A DNA stretch of 64,000 nt, taken from assembly GCA_937907245.1 (NCBI GenBank), contig CALCUM010000002.1, positions 124,001 to 188,000 of the forward strand, given 5' to 3'. Source of the DNA: an uncultured Rhodobiaceae bacterium (GTDB taxonomy: Bacteria; Pseudomonadota; Alphaproteobacteria; RS24). Positions 37,778-47,153 of the stretch are shown here, piece after piece. The position numbers were made by a program, and so were the translations under genes. Position 1 is the first letter of the stretch; each line of letters begins with the position of its first letter. The notes under the pieces are model-generated. The model had not been told where the DNA came from. It was given only the letters and a program-made list of their open reading frames with translations, and made no database searches.

Positions 37778-39688
37778 GTGAATGGTATGAGAAACATAGC
37801 TGTGTGGTTGGTTGTCGGTCTGATGCTGATCACCTTGTTTAACGTGTTCCAAAATCCGGGCGCGCAAAGCTCCGGTCGCAGCATTAATTTTTCCCAATTC
37901 GTCGCTGAAGTGGACGCAGGCTCCATCGCCGATGTCACCATCGAAGGCGATGCAATTACGGGCCATTATTCTGATGGCGGCGCTTTTTCCACCTATTCGC
38001 CACCCAATGACCCCAACCTCGTACAGCGCTTGCAAGAGCGCGGCGTTGCCATTACCGCTAAGCCCGATAGCTCTAATTCGCCAACTTTCCTCGGCGTGTT
38101 AATCTCATGGTTCCCCATGTTATTGCTCATCGGCGTCTGGGTGTTTTTCATGCGCCAGATGCAAGGCGGCGGCAAAGGCGCGATGGGTTTTGGCAAATCA
38201 AAAGCCAAACTTTTAAACGAAACCCATGGACGCATAACATTTGACGACGTGGCCGGCATTGATGAAGCCAAAGATGATTTGCAGGAAATTGTCGATTTTC
38301 TGCAAGACCCAACCAAGTTTCAACGCCTCGGCGGGCGCATTCCAAAAGGCGCTTTGTTGGTCGGCCCTCCAGGCACGGGTAAAACCTTGTTGGCACGCGC
38401 CATTGCGGGCGAAGCCAACGTGCCGTTTTTCTCTATTTCGGGTTCTGATTTTGTTGAGATGTTTGTCGGTGTGGGCGCCAGTCGCGTGCGCGACATGTTC
38501 GAGCAAGCCAAAACCAATGCCCCTTGCATTATCTTCATCGATGAAATTGACGCGGTGGGTCGCCATCGCGGTGCTGGTCTCGGCGGGGGTAATGATGAGC
38601 GCGAGCAAACGCTCAACCAATTGCTGGTAGAGATGGATGGCTTTGAAGCCAATGAAAGCATTATTCTGATTGCGGCAACCAACCGTCCAGACGTCTTGGA
38701 CCCTGCGCTTTTGCGCCCGGGTCGGTTTGACCGCCAAGTTGTGGTGCCCAACCCAGATATCATTGGCCGCGAGAAAATTCTCAAAGTCCACATGAAGAAA
38801 ACACCTTTGGCGGCGGACGTCGACGCGCGCACGATTGCCCGCGGCACGCCCGGTTTCTCGGGGGCCGATTTGGCCAATTTGGTCAATGAGGCGGCCTTGT
38901 TGGCGGCGCGTCGTGCCAAGCGATTGGTGTCTATGCAAGAATTTGAAGATGCGAAAGACAAAGTGATGATGGGCGCCGAGCGCCGTTCTATGGTGATGAC
39001 GGAAGATGAGAAAAGTCTGACCGCCTATCACGAAGGCGGACACGCTTTGGTGGCCATGAATATGGAAGCCTCTGACCCCGTTCACAAAGCGACGATTATT
39101 CCTCGCGGTCGGGCGCTCGGTATGGTTATGCGTTTGCCAGAACGCGATCAACTGTCGGTTTCGCGCGGTAAAATGAAAGCTGATTTGGCTGTGGCCATGG
39201 GCGGACGGATTGCTGAAGAGCTAATTTTTGGCTACGAAAAAGTGACCTCGGGCGCTTCGTCAGATATTCAAATGGCAACCAGCATGGCCAAGGCCATGGT
39301 TACCGAATACGGCATGAGCGAAGAAATGGGCCCGCTTTCTTATAGCGAAAACGAGCAAGAGGTTTTCCTCGGTCGCAGTGTCGCCAGCACCCAAAATGTG
39401 TCGGAAGACACGCAGCGCCGCATCGATGCGGAAGTCCGTAAATTGGTGGAAGAAGGCTATGATATGGCCAAGAAAATCTGCCAAGAGAAAATGGACGACT
39501 TGCATAAGATTGCCAAAGGCTTGTTGGAATATGAAACGCTTAGCGGCGATGAAATTGCAGGCTTGCTGAAAGGAGATTTACCGCACCGCCCAGACGATGA
39601 TAATAAGCCGCAAACGGGTGGCCCGTCTTCGCCATTCCCGACAACCGGCAGCGCTGGTGTGGGCGGGGTAGAACCCCAAGGCACCTAA
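37778..39688 (+). CDS. ftsH: ATP-dependent zinc metalloprotease FtsH
   Basis: A 636-residue membrane AAA+ protease. TM1 is about residues 5-25 and TM2 about 105-125, with the periplasmic domain between. The AAA module has Walker A GPPGTGKT (about 195-202), Walker [17 protein letters not shown] and the [22 protein letters not shown]. The zinc motif is HEGGH (about 418-422), with a second-ligand region near [13 protein letters not shown]. The start is GTG. It degrades misassembled membrane proteins and regulators such as RpoH, which is also encoded in this window. Confidence 0.97.
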   Translation: MNGMRNIAVWLVVGLMLITLFNVFQNPGAQSSGRSINFSQFVAEVDAGSIADVTIEGDAITGHYSDGGAFSTYSPPNDPNLVQRLQERGVAITAKPDSSNSPTFLGVLISWFPMLLLIGVWVFFMRQMQGGGKGAMGFGKSKAKLLNETHGRITFDDVAGIDEAKDDLQEIVDFLQDPTKFQRLGGRIPKGALLVGPPGTGKTLLARAIAGEANVPFFSISGSDFVEMFVGVGASRVRDMFEQAKTNAPCIIFIDEIDAVGRHRGAGLGGGNDEREQTLNQLLVEMDGFEANESIILIAATNRPDVLDPALLRPGRFDRQVVVPNPDIIGREKILKVHMKKTPLAADVDARTIARGTPGFSGADLANLVNEAALLAARRAKRLVSMQEFEDAKDKVMMGAERRSMVMTEDEKSLTAYHEGGHALVAMNMEASDPVHKATIIPRGRALGMVMRLPERDQLSVSRGKMKADLAVAMGGRIAEELIFGYEKVTSGASSDIQMATSMAKAMVTEYGMSEEMGPLSYSENEQEVFLGRSVASTQNVSEDTQRRIDAEVRKLVEEGYDMAKKICQEKMDDLHKIAKGLLEYETLSGDEIAGLLKGDLPHRPDDDNKPQTGGPSSPFPTTGSAGVGGVEPQGT

Positions 39689-39696
39689 TATTAGCC

Positions 39697-40533
39697 ATGG
39701 CGTCCGTTCCGGCGCAAATTTTTGGCATCGTCAATATCACTAGCGATAGCTTCTCGGATGGCGGAAAATACCTCGACCCTGAAGCCGCGGTGTCGCATGG
39801 GCAAGCTTTGCTGCACCAAGGGGCGCACGTTTTGGATGTGGGGCCTGCCTCTAGCCATCCGGATGCGGGCGATGTATCTGCAGATACCGAGGTGGAGCGA
39901 TTGGAAAGTGTCTGGGCTGGCTTAAAAGCGCTTGGCGCGCCGATAAGCGTCGATAGTTTTCAGCCCGCCACACAACGCTGGGCGATGGCGCAAGGTGCCG
40001 ATTGGCTGAATGATATCAATGGTTTTGCGAATCCGAGCCTTTACGACGAGCTGGCTGATTACGACGGTCGCTTGGTGGTGATGCATGCCATTCAAGCCAA
40101 GGGCATTGCGACGCGCGCGGCCCCGCCTGAGGGCGATATTTGGTCGATTATTTTTCGGTTTTTCGAACAGAAATTAGACGCTTTTGCCCGCGCTGGCATT
40201 GCGCAAGACAAGCTGGTGTTAGACCCCGGCATGGGCTTCTTTTTGGGCAATCGACCCGAGACCTCCATGGCGGTTTTGGCGGGTCTCAACCGTTTAAAGT
40301 GCGAGTTTGATTTACCGGTTTTGGTTTGCGTCTCTCGCAAAAGTTTTCTGCGCGCGCTCGCCTCGCCAAATGACACGCCTATTGCGGTGGAGCAATCGGG
40401 GGCTATTTCGCTGGCGGGCGAAATGCTGGCCCTAGAGCAGCAGGTTGATTTTATCCGCACGCATGCGCCAGAGCCCTTAACGCAAGCCATGCGGTTGCGC
40501 GCGGCCGGTCTGTTTTTCGGGCGCCAAAAGTAA
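39697..40533 (+). CDS. folP: dihydropteroate synthase
   Basis: A 278-residue TIM barrel that joins p-aminobenzoate to 6-hydroxymethyl-dihydropterin diphosphate, the sulfonamide target. It has IFGIVNITSDSFSDGGKYLD, HVLDVGPASSHPDA, INDINGFANP, LDPGMGFFLG and VCVSRKSFLR. The GPASSHP wording (usual GGESTRP) marks a divergent FolP subgroup that keeps the substrate-binding Asn and Lys. It follows ftsH by eight bases and precedes glmM. Confidence 0.9.
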   Translation: MASVPAQIFGIVNITSDSFSDGGKYLDPEAAVSHGQALLHQGAHVLDVGPASSHPDAGDVSADTEVERLESVWAGLKALGAPISVDSFQPATQRWAMAQGADWLNDINGFANPSLYDELADYDGRLVVMHAIQAKGIATRAAPPEGDIWSIIFRFFEQKLDAFARAGIAQDKLVLDPGMGFFLGNRPETSMAVLAGLNRLKCEFDLPVLVCVSRKSFLRALASPNDTPIAVEQSGAISLAGEMLALEQQVDFIRTHAPEPLTQAMRLRAAGLFFGRQK

Positions 40534-40588
40534 CATATTGCAACAGCATGTGATTTGGGTGCGCTGGCGAAATTGGCGATAAACGGAC

Positions 40589-41932
40589 ATGAGCAAAAAA
40601 TACTTTGGAACTGACGGCATTCGAGGTCGTGTAAACGGCGAAATGATGAACGCAGAAACCGCGTTGCGTTTAGGCATGGCGGCCGGGCAATATTTCCGCC
40701 GTGGCGAGCATCGCCATCGCGTAGTTATCGGCAAAGATACGCGCCTTTCTGGCTATATGATTGAGCCTGCCTTGGTGGCTGGTTTTACCTCTATGGGCAT
40801 GGATGTGTTTTTGTTTGGGCCCATTCCCACGCCGGCGGTTGCTTTTCTGGCGCGCTCTTTGCGCGCTGATTTAGGCGTGATGATTTCCGCCTCGCACAAT
40901 GCGTTTGAAGATAATGGCATTAAACTTTTCGGCCCCGACGGTTTCAAATTATCGGATGAAATTGAGCAAAAAATCGAACAATTGATGGACACGCCAGCCG
41001 ATGACCTCGTGCCATCTGCCGAGCTGGGCCGGGCCAAGCGCATCGACGATAGTCAGGCGCGCTACATTGAGTTTGCCAAGCGCACCTTCCCGAAAGATTT
41101 AAGGCTAGAGGGCATCAAGCTGGTTATCGATTGCGCCAATGGGGCGGCCTATAAAGTGGCGCCCACGGCCCTTTGGGAGCTGGGCGCGGAAGTTATTTCC
41201 ATGGGCGTTTCGCCCAATGGCGTGAACATTAACAAAGGCTGCGGCTCCACCGATACGGCTGCATTGGCCGAGCGTGTGCGCGAAACCCGCGCCGATATCG
41301 GCATCGCGCTAGATGGCGATGCCGACCGCCTGATTATTTGCGACGAGAACGGCACGATAATTGACGGCGACCAAATTATGGGTTTGGTGGCGCGCGATTG
41401 GCAGGCGCGCGAGTTACTTTCCGCCCCTGGCATTGTGGCCACGGTCATGTCGAACCTCGGGCTAGAGCGGCATTTGCAAGACAACGGCCTCACCATGGCG
41501 CGCACGCAAGTGGGCGACCGTTATGTGGTGGAGCATATGCGCAAACATGGGTTTAACCTTGGCGGCGAGCAATCGGGCCATATGGTCATGTCAGATTTCT
41601 CAACCACGGGCGATGGTCTTATCGCGGCGCTTCAAGTTTTGGCGGTGATGAAGAAAACCGACAAGCCGGTGTCCGATTTATGCCGCGTGTTCACGCCGGT
41701 GCCGCAAATTCTAGAGAATGTGCGTTTCAGCTCTGGCGCGCCGCTAGAGCATGAAGATGTGAAGGCCATTATCGCGGCTTGCGAGGTGAAGCTTGGCAAT
41801 CAGGGGCGTTTGCTCATCCGCAAAAGTGGCACGGAGCCGCTTATCCGCGTCATGGCTGAGGGCGATGACGCGGCCTTGGTGCAGCAGCTGGTCTCTGAGA
41901 TTGTCGACACCATTCAAACGGTTGCTGCGTGA
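40589..41932 (+). CDS. glmM: phosphoglucosamine mutase
   Basis: Interconverts glucosamine 6-phosphate and 1-phosphate for UDP-GlcNAc synthesis. The 447-residue protein starts [20 protein letters not shown]. It has the phosphoserine loop [14 protein letters not shown] (about 100-113), the metal loop [12 protein letters not shown], the sugar-binding GGEQSGHMV and the phosphate-binding [12 protein letters not shown]. The ftsH-folP-glmM order matches other Proteobacteria. Its stop overlaps the thiD GTG start. Confidence 0.97.
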   Translation: MSKKYFGTDGIRGRVNGEMMNAETALRLGMAAGQYFRRGEHRHRVVIGKDTRLSGYMIEPALVAGFTSMGMDVFLFGPIPTPAVAFLARSLRADLGVMISASHNAFEDNGIKLFGPDGFKLSDEIEQKIEQLMDTPADDLVPSAELGRAKRIDDSQARYIEFAKRTFPKDLRLEGIKLVIDCANGAAYKVAPTALWELGAEVISMGVSPNGVNINKGCGSTDTAALAERVRETRADIGIALDGDADRLIICDENGTIIDGDQIMGLVARDWQARELLSAPGIVATVMSNLGLERHLQDNGLTMARTQVGDRYVVEHMRKHGFNLGGEQSGHMVMSDFSTTGDGLIAALQVLAVMKKTDKPVSDLCRVFTPVPQILENVRFSSGAPLEHEDVKAIIAACEVKLGNQGRLLIRKSGTEPLIRVMAEGDDAALVQQLVSEIVDTIQTVAA

Positions 41933-42783
41933 GCGAAGCTAAAATTGTACCGGGTAAAGTTATGGTCGTGGCGGGCTCCGACAGCGGCGGCGGGGCTGGC
42001 ATACAGGCCGACCTCAAGGCCATTATGGCGCAAGGCGCTTATGCCACCACCGCCATTTCGGCCCTAACCGCGCAAAACACCCAAGGCGTGCAAGACATAT
42101 TCGACGTGCCGCCGGCTTTCGTGGTCAGCCAAATGACCTCCATTTTGTCAGACATAGGCGCCGATATTATGAAAACCGGCATGTTGGCCACCCGCGCCAC
42201 CATCGAGGCGGTGGCCGAGGCGCGCGATCGGTTGGCGCCCAAATTACCGATGATTGTCGACCCCGTCATGGTGGCCACCTCGGGCGACCCGCTGCTGGCC
42301 GAAGACGCGATTGCGGCTCTGGCCTCGCTGCTGGTGCGCCATGCGCTTATCGTGACGCCTAATTTGCCCGAAGCCAGCCTGCTGGTAGGGCGCGACACAG
42401 ACACGCTAGACGACATGAAACGCGCTGCCGACAAATTAATGCAGGGCGGCGCGCATGCAGCCCTCATCAAGGGCGGCCATTCTAGTGCGTCGGGCCATTC
42501 GGTAACCGATTTATTGGCTTTGCAATCAGGCATGCATGTGTTCGAGCAAGCCCGCATAGAGACGACAAACACGCATGGCACGGGCTGCACCTTGGCCAGC
42601 GCGCTATCGGGTCAATTGGCCAGGGCGATGGCAGCCGAGGGCGCCGAGGTGGACACAAAAGGCCACCCGCCAGACGCCACGCTTTTAGCCGCCACGGAAG
42701 CGGCGGTAACTTACGTCCACCGAGCCATAAAAGCCGCGCCAGACATCGGCCAAGGCAATGGGCCGGTTTGGCATGGGGTTTAG
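41929..42783 (+). CDS. thiD: hydroxymethylpyrimidine/phosphomethylpyrimidine kinase
   Basis: A 284-residue ribokinase-fold enzyme that phosphorylates HMP and HMP-P for thiamine synthesis. It has [20 protein letters not shown] at the N-terminus, then [12 protein letters not shown] and the C-terminal anion-hole motif [17 protein letters not shown], with the catalytic Asp usual position replaced by the GTGC loop of the ThiD type. The start is GTG overlapping glmM. No thiamine riboswitch is visible upstream, as expected inside an operon. It is the last core gene before the RM/FRG patch and converges on it. Confidence 0.94.
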   Translation: MSEAKIVPGKVMVVAGSDSGGGAGIQADLKAIMAQGAYATTAISALTAQNTQGVQDIFDVPPAFVVSQMTSILSDIGADIMKTGMLATRATIEAVAEARDRLAPKLPMIVDPVMVATSGDPLLAEDAIAALASLLVRHALIVTPNLPEASLLVGRDTDTLDDMKRAADKLMQGGAHAALIKGGHSSASGHSVTDLLALQSGMHVFEQARIETTNTHGTGCTLASALSGQLARAMAAEGAEVDTKGHPPDATLLAATEAAVTYVHRAIKAAPDIGQGNGPVWHGV

Positions 42784-42800
42784 GATTTCGTTTGCGGTTA

Positions 42801-43397
42801 TTAAGTTTGTGTGACAACCCGTTGCGCGGTTAATACGTCGACTTTTTGTGGGATTTTGTATTCAAAGTTGGTTAAGGAATCAATCAGGGTGTCCATATCC
42901 TTCCCGAAGGCATAGATCACTTTGTCGATACCTAGCACTGAACCTTGGTCTATTTTTTTATTCACTTTAATCGCTTCTTTTTCATCGGCAGTTATCAAAT
43001 AGCTCAGGGCGTGTCGGTGGACATGTCGGAGCATCATTCCTTCCAAGTCAGCTTGCTTGTAGCGTTCGCGCAAGCTCGTTTTTACGGAAAGAATGATTGG
43101 GCCACACTCTTCAGAATACAGCACTAAGTCGAAAATTATATTTGGAATGAAAGTGATTTCAGTTTGCACAAAAATAGGGGTTATTAGGTTTCGAAATAGC
43201 AAACAAGAAACAAGTGTTTCAAAGACGCTTCCGTTGAGCGATGAGGCGCCTTGCATATACTCACCCCAAGCCTGTTTTATGAAGGTGCTTGGGGTGGTCA
43301 TCGGGCGGGTCAAAATATCGCTATACTTTTCTTCGAAGATTTTAGATGTTCTGGATGCCCGAGAGGGAAGAAGTCCAATTTCTGTCAAATTAGTCAT
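42801..43397 (-). CDS. putative type II restriction endonuclease (PD-(D/E)XK-like)
   Basis: A 198-residue protein encoded directly behind a C5 cytosine methyltransferase, its ATG overlapping the methyltransferase TGA. It has a PD-(D/E)XK-like core: an early Glu in NGSVFETLVSCLL (about 56-68), IIFDLVLYSEECGPIILSVK (Asp, then xxK after the spacer), followed by TSLRERYKQADLEGMMLR. This resembles the active-site strand pair of small type II enzymes. Recognition site unknown. Composition is AT-richer than flanking core genes, a sign of transfer. Confidence 0.72.
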   Translation of the reverse strand: MTNLTEIGLLPSRASRTSKIFEEKYSDILTRPMTTPSTFIKQAWGEYMQGASSLNGSVFETLVSCLLFRNLITPIFVQTEITFIPNIIFDLVLYSEECGPIILSVKTSLRERYKQADLEGMMLRHVHRHALSYLITADEKEAIKVNKKIDQGSVLGIDKVIYAFGKDMDTLIDSLTNFEYKIPQKVDVLTAQRVVTQT

Positions 43398-44242
43398 AGC
43401 GAAGTCAATATTTGTTCTGCGTAATCTTGAATGGCCGGTATGGCCACTGAATTACCTAGTTGTTTCATGGCTTCCCGATGAGAGTTGGGAAAAATGAAAT
43501 CTGCCGGAAAGCCCTGCATCGCGGCGGCTTCTTTTGTCGAAAGTCGCCTAGCGTCTCCATCGACAATGTAGCCATCCCAATTATGCCGCCCATTGATAGG
43601 CGAATGGCGCCCGCCAACTCGAAGCGTGAAGCCGATGTCTCTAGGGCAGTCTCCGCCTAAAATATCGCTCATTGTTTTTTCAAGCTCGCGCTTTTTAGGG
43701 GGCGAGAAACCTTGGCCGTTGGCAAAGCCAACCATAAAGCAGCGTGGGCGATGCTGCGGTAACCCATGGTCGCTGGCGCGCACAATGAAGCTATGAAAGG
43801 AATAGGCAAGGTCGGTAATGCAGCTTTCGATTGTCTTCATCGTGTTGCCGTCATCGTGATTTTTAATGTGGCGCACATTCTCCAAGAAAAACGCTTTAGG
43901 TTTTTTATGTTTGAGAATTTGATGAATATTAAAAAACAACGTCCCGCGCGTGTCTTGGAACCCGCGCTTAAAGCCGCCCTGGCTAAACGGCTGGCACGGA
44001 AAGCCGGCACATAATACATCGTGGTCGGGTATCGCATCCAGCTCCAAGGTTGTGATGTCTTCATGCATCATTTCTGGATTGTGATTGAGCTTGTAAATGC
44101 CTCTTGCGGACTCGTCTATTTCGCAAGCCATAACGCATTTTGCGCCGAGGTTGGAAAGCGCGATATGGAACCCGCCAATGCCTGCGAATAAATCAATAAA
44201 AGTAACAGCTGGCTGTTTTTTCGGTTTTTTAATGCGCGCCAT
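43394..44242 (-). CDS. DNA (cytosine-5-)-methyltransferase
   Basis: A 282-residue C5 methyltransferase. Motif I is FIDLFAGIGGFHIALSNLGA, motif IV with the catalytic Cys is CAGFPCQPFSQGG, motif VI is FFLENVRHI, motif VIII is QHRPRCFMVGF, and motif X is KQLGNSVAIPAIQ. The target-recognition region between VIII and IX is short (about 50 residues), as in enzymes of four- to five-base specificity. The frame begins with a GTG at 44248. The ATG at 44242 has GGGGTG correctly spaced upstream and is preferred. It protects host DNA from the nuclease encoded next in the operon. Confidence 0.93.
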   Translation of the reverse strand: MARIKKPKKQPAVTFIDLFAGIGGFHIALSNLGAKCVMACEIDESARGIYKLNHNPEMMHEDITTLELDAIPDHDVLCAGFPCQPFSQGGFKRGFQDTRGTLFFNIHQILKHKKPKAFFLENVRHIKNHDDGNTMKTIESCITDLAYSFHSFIVRASDHGLPQHRPRCFMVGFANGQGFSPPKKRELEKTMSDILGGDCPRDIGFTLRVGGRHSPINGRHNWDGYIVDGDARRLSTKEAAAMQGFPADFIFPNSHREAMKQLGNSVAIPAIQDYAEQILTSL

Positions 44243-44510
44243 TTTCACCCCGTTTTTAGATTTTATTAGTAGGTGTATTCAGTCGTGCCGGAATTCGCAT
44301 GGAGCAGCAAGCAACCTAGGGTTGTATATTTTTGGAATGGATATGATTGCTGCTGGCCGCGCGCGTGATTCAATCCCGATTGCCTGTTGCAAACGAGATG
44401 ACTTCTTCCTAGTCTTGAAGTCGAAATAAAAACAACGCGTTAAGCGGTTTGTCGCCTTTGGTTTGTCTGTTGCTTTTGTATAGCCCTCGCTACTTTATGT
44501 GGAGGAAATG
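44243..44510. promoter_or_regulatory. divergent intergenic region between the methyltransferase and the FRG-TPR gene
   Basis: 268 bp that must contain the leftward promoter of the RM operon and the rightward promoter of the FRG-TPR gene. I could not identify a convincing controller-protein (C-box) repeat or a sigma-70 match. No small ORF with a ribosome-binding site is evident, so a separate C protein gene seems absent. Confidence 0.35.
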
Positions 44511-46112
44511 ATGGAAGCTGAAAACGCGCCAGACGAAGAATCGGTGTCTCTAGTTGGAAAATATTTGAGAGAAATCAGAAAAATAACCGTCTCTGGCGAG
44601 TATCTTTTTCGTGGGCATTCCGATGAAGATTGGACACTTGAAAGTTCTGCCGAACGGCGCATTGCTCACAGCATTGCTTACAGCGTGAATCCCAACGCCC
44701 CATTGGCTAAAGTAAATGTGCCTCTTGAAAGTATTATAGCGTCTCAAATATCTTTACTTGAGGAGGCTCGTAAGTTGGGTTTGGGGCGGAAGGATGGGCG
44801 TGATTTATCCGATTTGGACTTGTTAACCGAGCTTCAACACTTCGATGCAGCCACCGTCTTGCTGGATTTCACTGAAAATCCGCTTGTTGCGCTATATTTT
44901 GCTTGCCGCAAAATGAACAAAGAGGAAAGGGAAACAGATAAGAACGGTAAAGTTTTTTGTCTTCCCCGAAGTGGGATAGGCAAGGCAGTGGACACACTTA
45001 AAATTGATAAAATATTGAGAGACGGAAAAACGCTGGAATGGAAGCCCATCATGCATGGTTCGGCGGAACGCCGTATTATCAGTCAATCGTCTGCGTTTGT
45101 TTTGAATTTAGGTTCACACGAAAAAGAAATTGCATCTGTGTCAATTTCTCATGATGACAAGGATGAGTTGATAAAAGAGTTATCCGATAGCTATGGAATT
45201 AGCACGAAAAGCCTCTACATCGATTTAAGCGGCTTTGCCAGCAGCAGCTCTTCAGATGTTCTATACGATGATGCGATAGCTTGTTTTTATCGAGCAAATG
45301 AAGAGCTTTCTGCGAATGATCCCAAGGCTGCTCTTATTCTCCTAGACAAAGCGATATTACTCCAGCCTGAATTTTTCGAAGCGCTCAACAACCGAGGCAA
45401 TGTCAAATTTGGCTTGGGTGATTTACCTGGCGCGATATCTGACTACGCCAGAGCTATCGAACTTCAACCTGACCATGCCAACGCATTTGTCGGTCGAGGG
45501 AATGTCAAATCTGCCTTGGGTGATTTATCTGGCGCGATATCTGACTACGACAGAGCTATCGAACTTCAACCTAACAATGCCGCCGCATTTAACAACCGAG
45601 GCAATGTCAAATCTGACTTGGGTGATTTACCTGGCGCGATATCTGACTACGACAGAGCTATCGAGCTTCAACCTGACTATGCCGACGCATTTAGCAACCG
45701 AGGCACTGTCAAATCTGCCTTGGGTGATTTACCTGGCGCGATATCTGACTACGACAGAGCTATCGAGCTTCAACCTGACCATGCCGCCGCGCTTAACGGG
45801 CGAGGCAGTGTCAAGGGTCATCTTGGACAACTGGAGGATGCACTTGCCGATTTGAATCGTTCAATCGAATTAGAAGCGAACATCTATAACCTTCATTCTA
45901 GAGGTGTTCTGTTTATCAGACGTGGTGAAGCTGCCTTAGCTGAAACAGATTTTCAAGCGATGAAAACAAAGCTCCCTAATGAACCAAAACATGAGAAGAA
46001 GAAATTTATCGACGAACTAAAACAAGACTTAGAGCGCGAAAAAGATAATCAGCCTGTTGTCGATTTCAATAATCGTTGCATCGAGGTAGCTAAAGCCACT
46101 CTAGAAAAATAA
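44511..46112 (+). CDS. FRG domain protein with C-terminal TPR array
   Basis: A 533-residue protein. The N-terminal FRG domain (about 20-130) has its name-giving motif in EYLFRGHSDEDWTLESSAER, and the downstream LLTELQHFDAATVLLDFTEN then PLVALYFACRK. The middle (about 140-265) has no recognisable motif. From about 290 to 430 there are at least four near-identical 34-residue TPR units (for example NNRGNVKSDLGDLPGAISDY), then diverged ones and a Lys/Glu-rich tail. The start was set at the ATG with GGAGG five bases upstream. FRG proteins are of unknown biochemistry and frequent in mobile and defence loci; this one is divergent from the RM pair. Cytosolic, no TM segments. Confidence 0.85.
   Translation: MEAENAPDEESVSLVGKYLREIRKITVSGEYLFRGHSDEDWTLESSAERRIAHSIAYSVNPNAPLAKVNVPLESIIASQISLLEEARKLGLGRKDGRDLSDLDLLTELQHFDAATVLLDFTENPLVALYFACRKMNKEERETDKNGKVFCLPRSGIGKAVDTLKIDKILRDGKTLEWKPIMHGSAERRIISQSSAFVLNLGSHEKEIASVSISHDDKDELIKELSDSYGISTKSLYIDLSGFASSSSSDVLYDDAIACFYRANEELSANDPKAALILLDKAILLQPEFFEALNNRGNVKFGLGDLPGAISDYARAIELQPDHANAFVGRGNVKSALGDLSGAISDYDRAIELQPNNAAAFNNRGNVKSDLGDLPGAISDYDRAIELQPDYADAFSNRGTVKSALGDLPGAISDYDRAIELQPDHAAALNGRGSVKGHLGQLEDALADLNRSIELEANIYNLHSRGVLFIRRGEAALAETDFQAMKTKLPNEPKHEKKKFIDELKQDLEREKDNQPVVDFNNRCIEVAKATLEK
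45385..45800 (+). repeat. in-frame 102-bp direct repeats encoding TPR units
   Basis: About four 102-bp units inside the FRG-TPR gene are almost identical at the DNA level. They share runs such as GGTGATTTACCTGGCGCGAT and CTGACTACGACAGAGCTATC, recurring every 102 bases. Silent sites are conserved too, which indicates recent duplication or gene conversion. Confidence 0.9.
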
Positions 46113-46137
46113 CCACCCCTTCCTTTCCCCCCACACA

Positions 46138-46548
46138 TCTGCTAGCCTTTTCTTATCAACGCGCGAATGGTGCGTTGCTGGGGTCACTAGCCTCTGTTCC
46201 AAAGCCGCAATTTGTATTGCGTATGTGGCTTAACGCTTTCGGCGTTAGGCCTTTTTTTATAAATTGCTGCAAAAATCCGTTCACTCCGCTTTGTCGGGGT
46301 GACGGCGGAATAAGGTTTCGACTGAATACGTCGTAGCCATTCTTTGGACTGGCTTAGTGCACCCCGACACCTGCGAAAGCGGGTGTCGGTTTTTGCGTTT
46401 GAGTTGGGGGTAAGGGTTGAATAAGGCGAACTCCAGGCCGGAGCCCGCCGAATAGGCCCTAGGTGAGGAAAACGCAAACTGCCGTTAAGAAGCACGCGCG
46501 CAAACCTCACACCGTGAAGCCCCCAGCACCCGCAAAGCCGTTTTCGCC
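46138..46548 (+). ncRNA. structured intergenic element, copy 1 (candidate non-coding RNA)
   Basis: First of two related copies, 479 bp apart, between the FRG-TPR gene and serC. Hairpin A: GGCTTAACGC (46227-46236) with GCGTTAGGCC (46242-46251), one G-U, then seven T. Hairpin B: CCGACACCTGC (46364-46374) with GCGGGTGTCGG (46379-46389) around a GAAA tetraloop, then five T. Conserved linkers include GACTGAATACGTCGT. No plausible ORF shared by both copies. Hairpin A could also terminate the FRG-TPR transcript. Strand chosen from the GAAA loop. Confidence 0.55.
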
Positions 46549-46616
46549 ACCTCTCCGCAAGCCAGTTTTGCCCGTTGAGAAATTGCTATATCTGCCCCTT
46601 TATTTCCAAAAAAACT

Positions 46617-47028
46617 TCTGCTAGTGTCCGGCCTTCAGCGTACGAATGGTGCGTTGTTGGGGCCACTATCCCCTACCCAGAGCCGCAACTTGTATTGCGT
46701 ATGTGGCTTAACGTTTTCGCGTTAAGCCTTTTTTTATAAATTGCTGCGAAAATCCGTTCACTCCACTTTGTCGGGGTGGCGACGGAATAAGGTTCCGACT
46801 GAATACGTCGTGGCCACTCTCTTGGTTGGTCTTAGTGCGCCCCGACACCTGTGAAAACAGGTGTCGGATTGTGCGATTAGGTTGGGGGTAAGAGTTAAAT
46901 AAGGCGACCTTGTTGGCCCAGGATCGTTGAATAAACTCTAGGTGAGTTGGCCGCAAAGCGCCATTAAAAGCGTTCGCGGCAAACCCGCTTTAAGAAAGCC
47001 CCTAACACCCACAAGCCGATTTTTACGC
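46617..47028 (+). ncRNA. structured intergenic element, copy 2 (candidate non-coding RNA)
   Basis: Second copy. Hairpin A is GGCTTAACG (46705-46713) with CGTTAAGCC (46720-46728), where a U-A pair replaces the U-G of copy 1. Hairpin B is CCGACACCTGT (46842-46852) with ACAGGTGTCGG (46857-46867) around the same GAAA loop. Its closing pair is U-A where copy 1 has C-G, a compensatory double change. The T-run after hairpin B is lost, so the stem is conserved independently of terminator function. Confidence 0.55.
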
Positions 47029-47083
47029 AAAGTCGAGCAAAATTCCCCCCAAAAGAAACTCGTTCCAAAGTTGACGACTCTCA

Positions 47084-47152
47084 TCATCCCGCCTATATCG
47101 GTAAGTGGGACACCTCTCCCCAACGAGAGGCAACGATCTGAAAGGGTTGCGA
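47084..47152 (+). promoter_or_regulatory. serC leader element
   Basis: The 70 bases before serC fold into consecutive hairpins: TCCC...GGGA (47087-47110), CCTCTC/GAGAGG (47113-47130), and GCAAC/GTTGC (47130-47150) that encloses the AAAGGG Shine-Dalgarno. This layout and the GTAAGTGGGA...CCTCTCC...GAGAGGCAAC wording resemble, from memory, the serC motif (Rfam SerC leader) found upstream of serC in Alphaproteobacteria. The mechanism of that motif is not established here. Confidence 0.68.
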
Positions 47153-47153
47153 T

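Noticed and set aside
38213-39151. Long antisense ORF (312 codons) opposite ftsH
   Set aside because: Rich in His and Arg as expected from the complement of a GC-biased gene. No start signal, and ftsH itself is unambiguous.
45400-45855. A 151-residue ORF with 34-residue repeats overlapping the FRG-TPR gene on the same strand
   Set aside because: It is the +1 frame shadow of the 102-bp TPR-encoding repeats. It has no ribosome-binding site and a composition unlike a folded protein.
46138-47028. Duplicated element as RNase P RNA or tmRNA
   Set aside because: Short similarities (GGTAAGGGT, TTTCGACTG) occur, but the essential conserved blocks of RNase P and the tRNA-like ends of tmRNA are missing.
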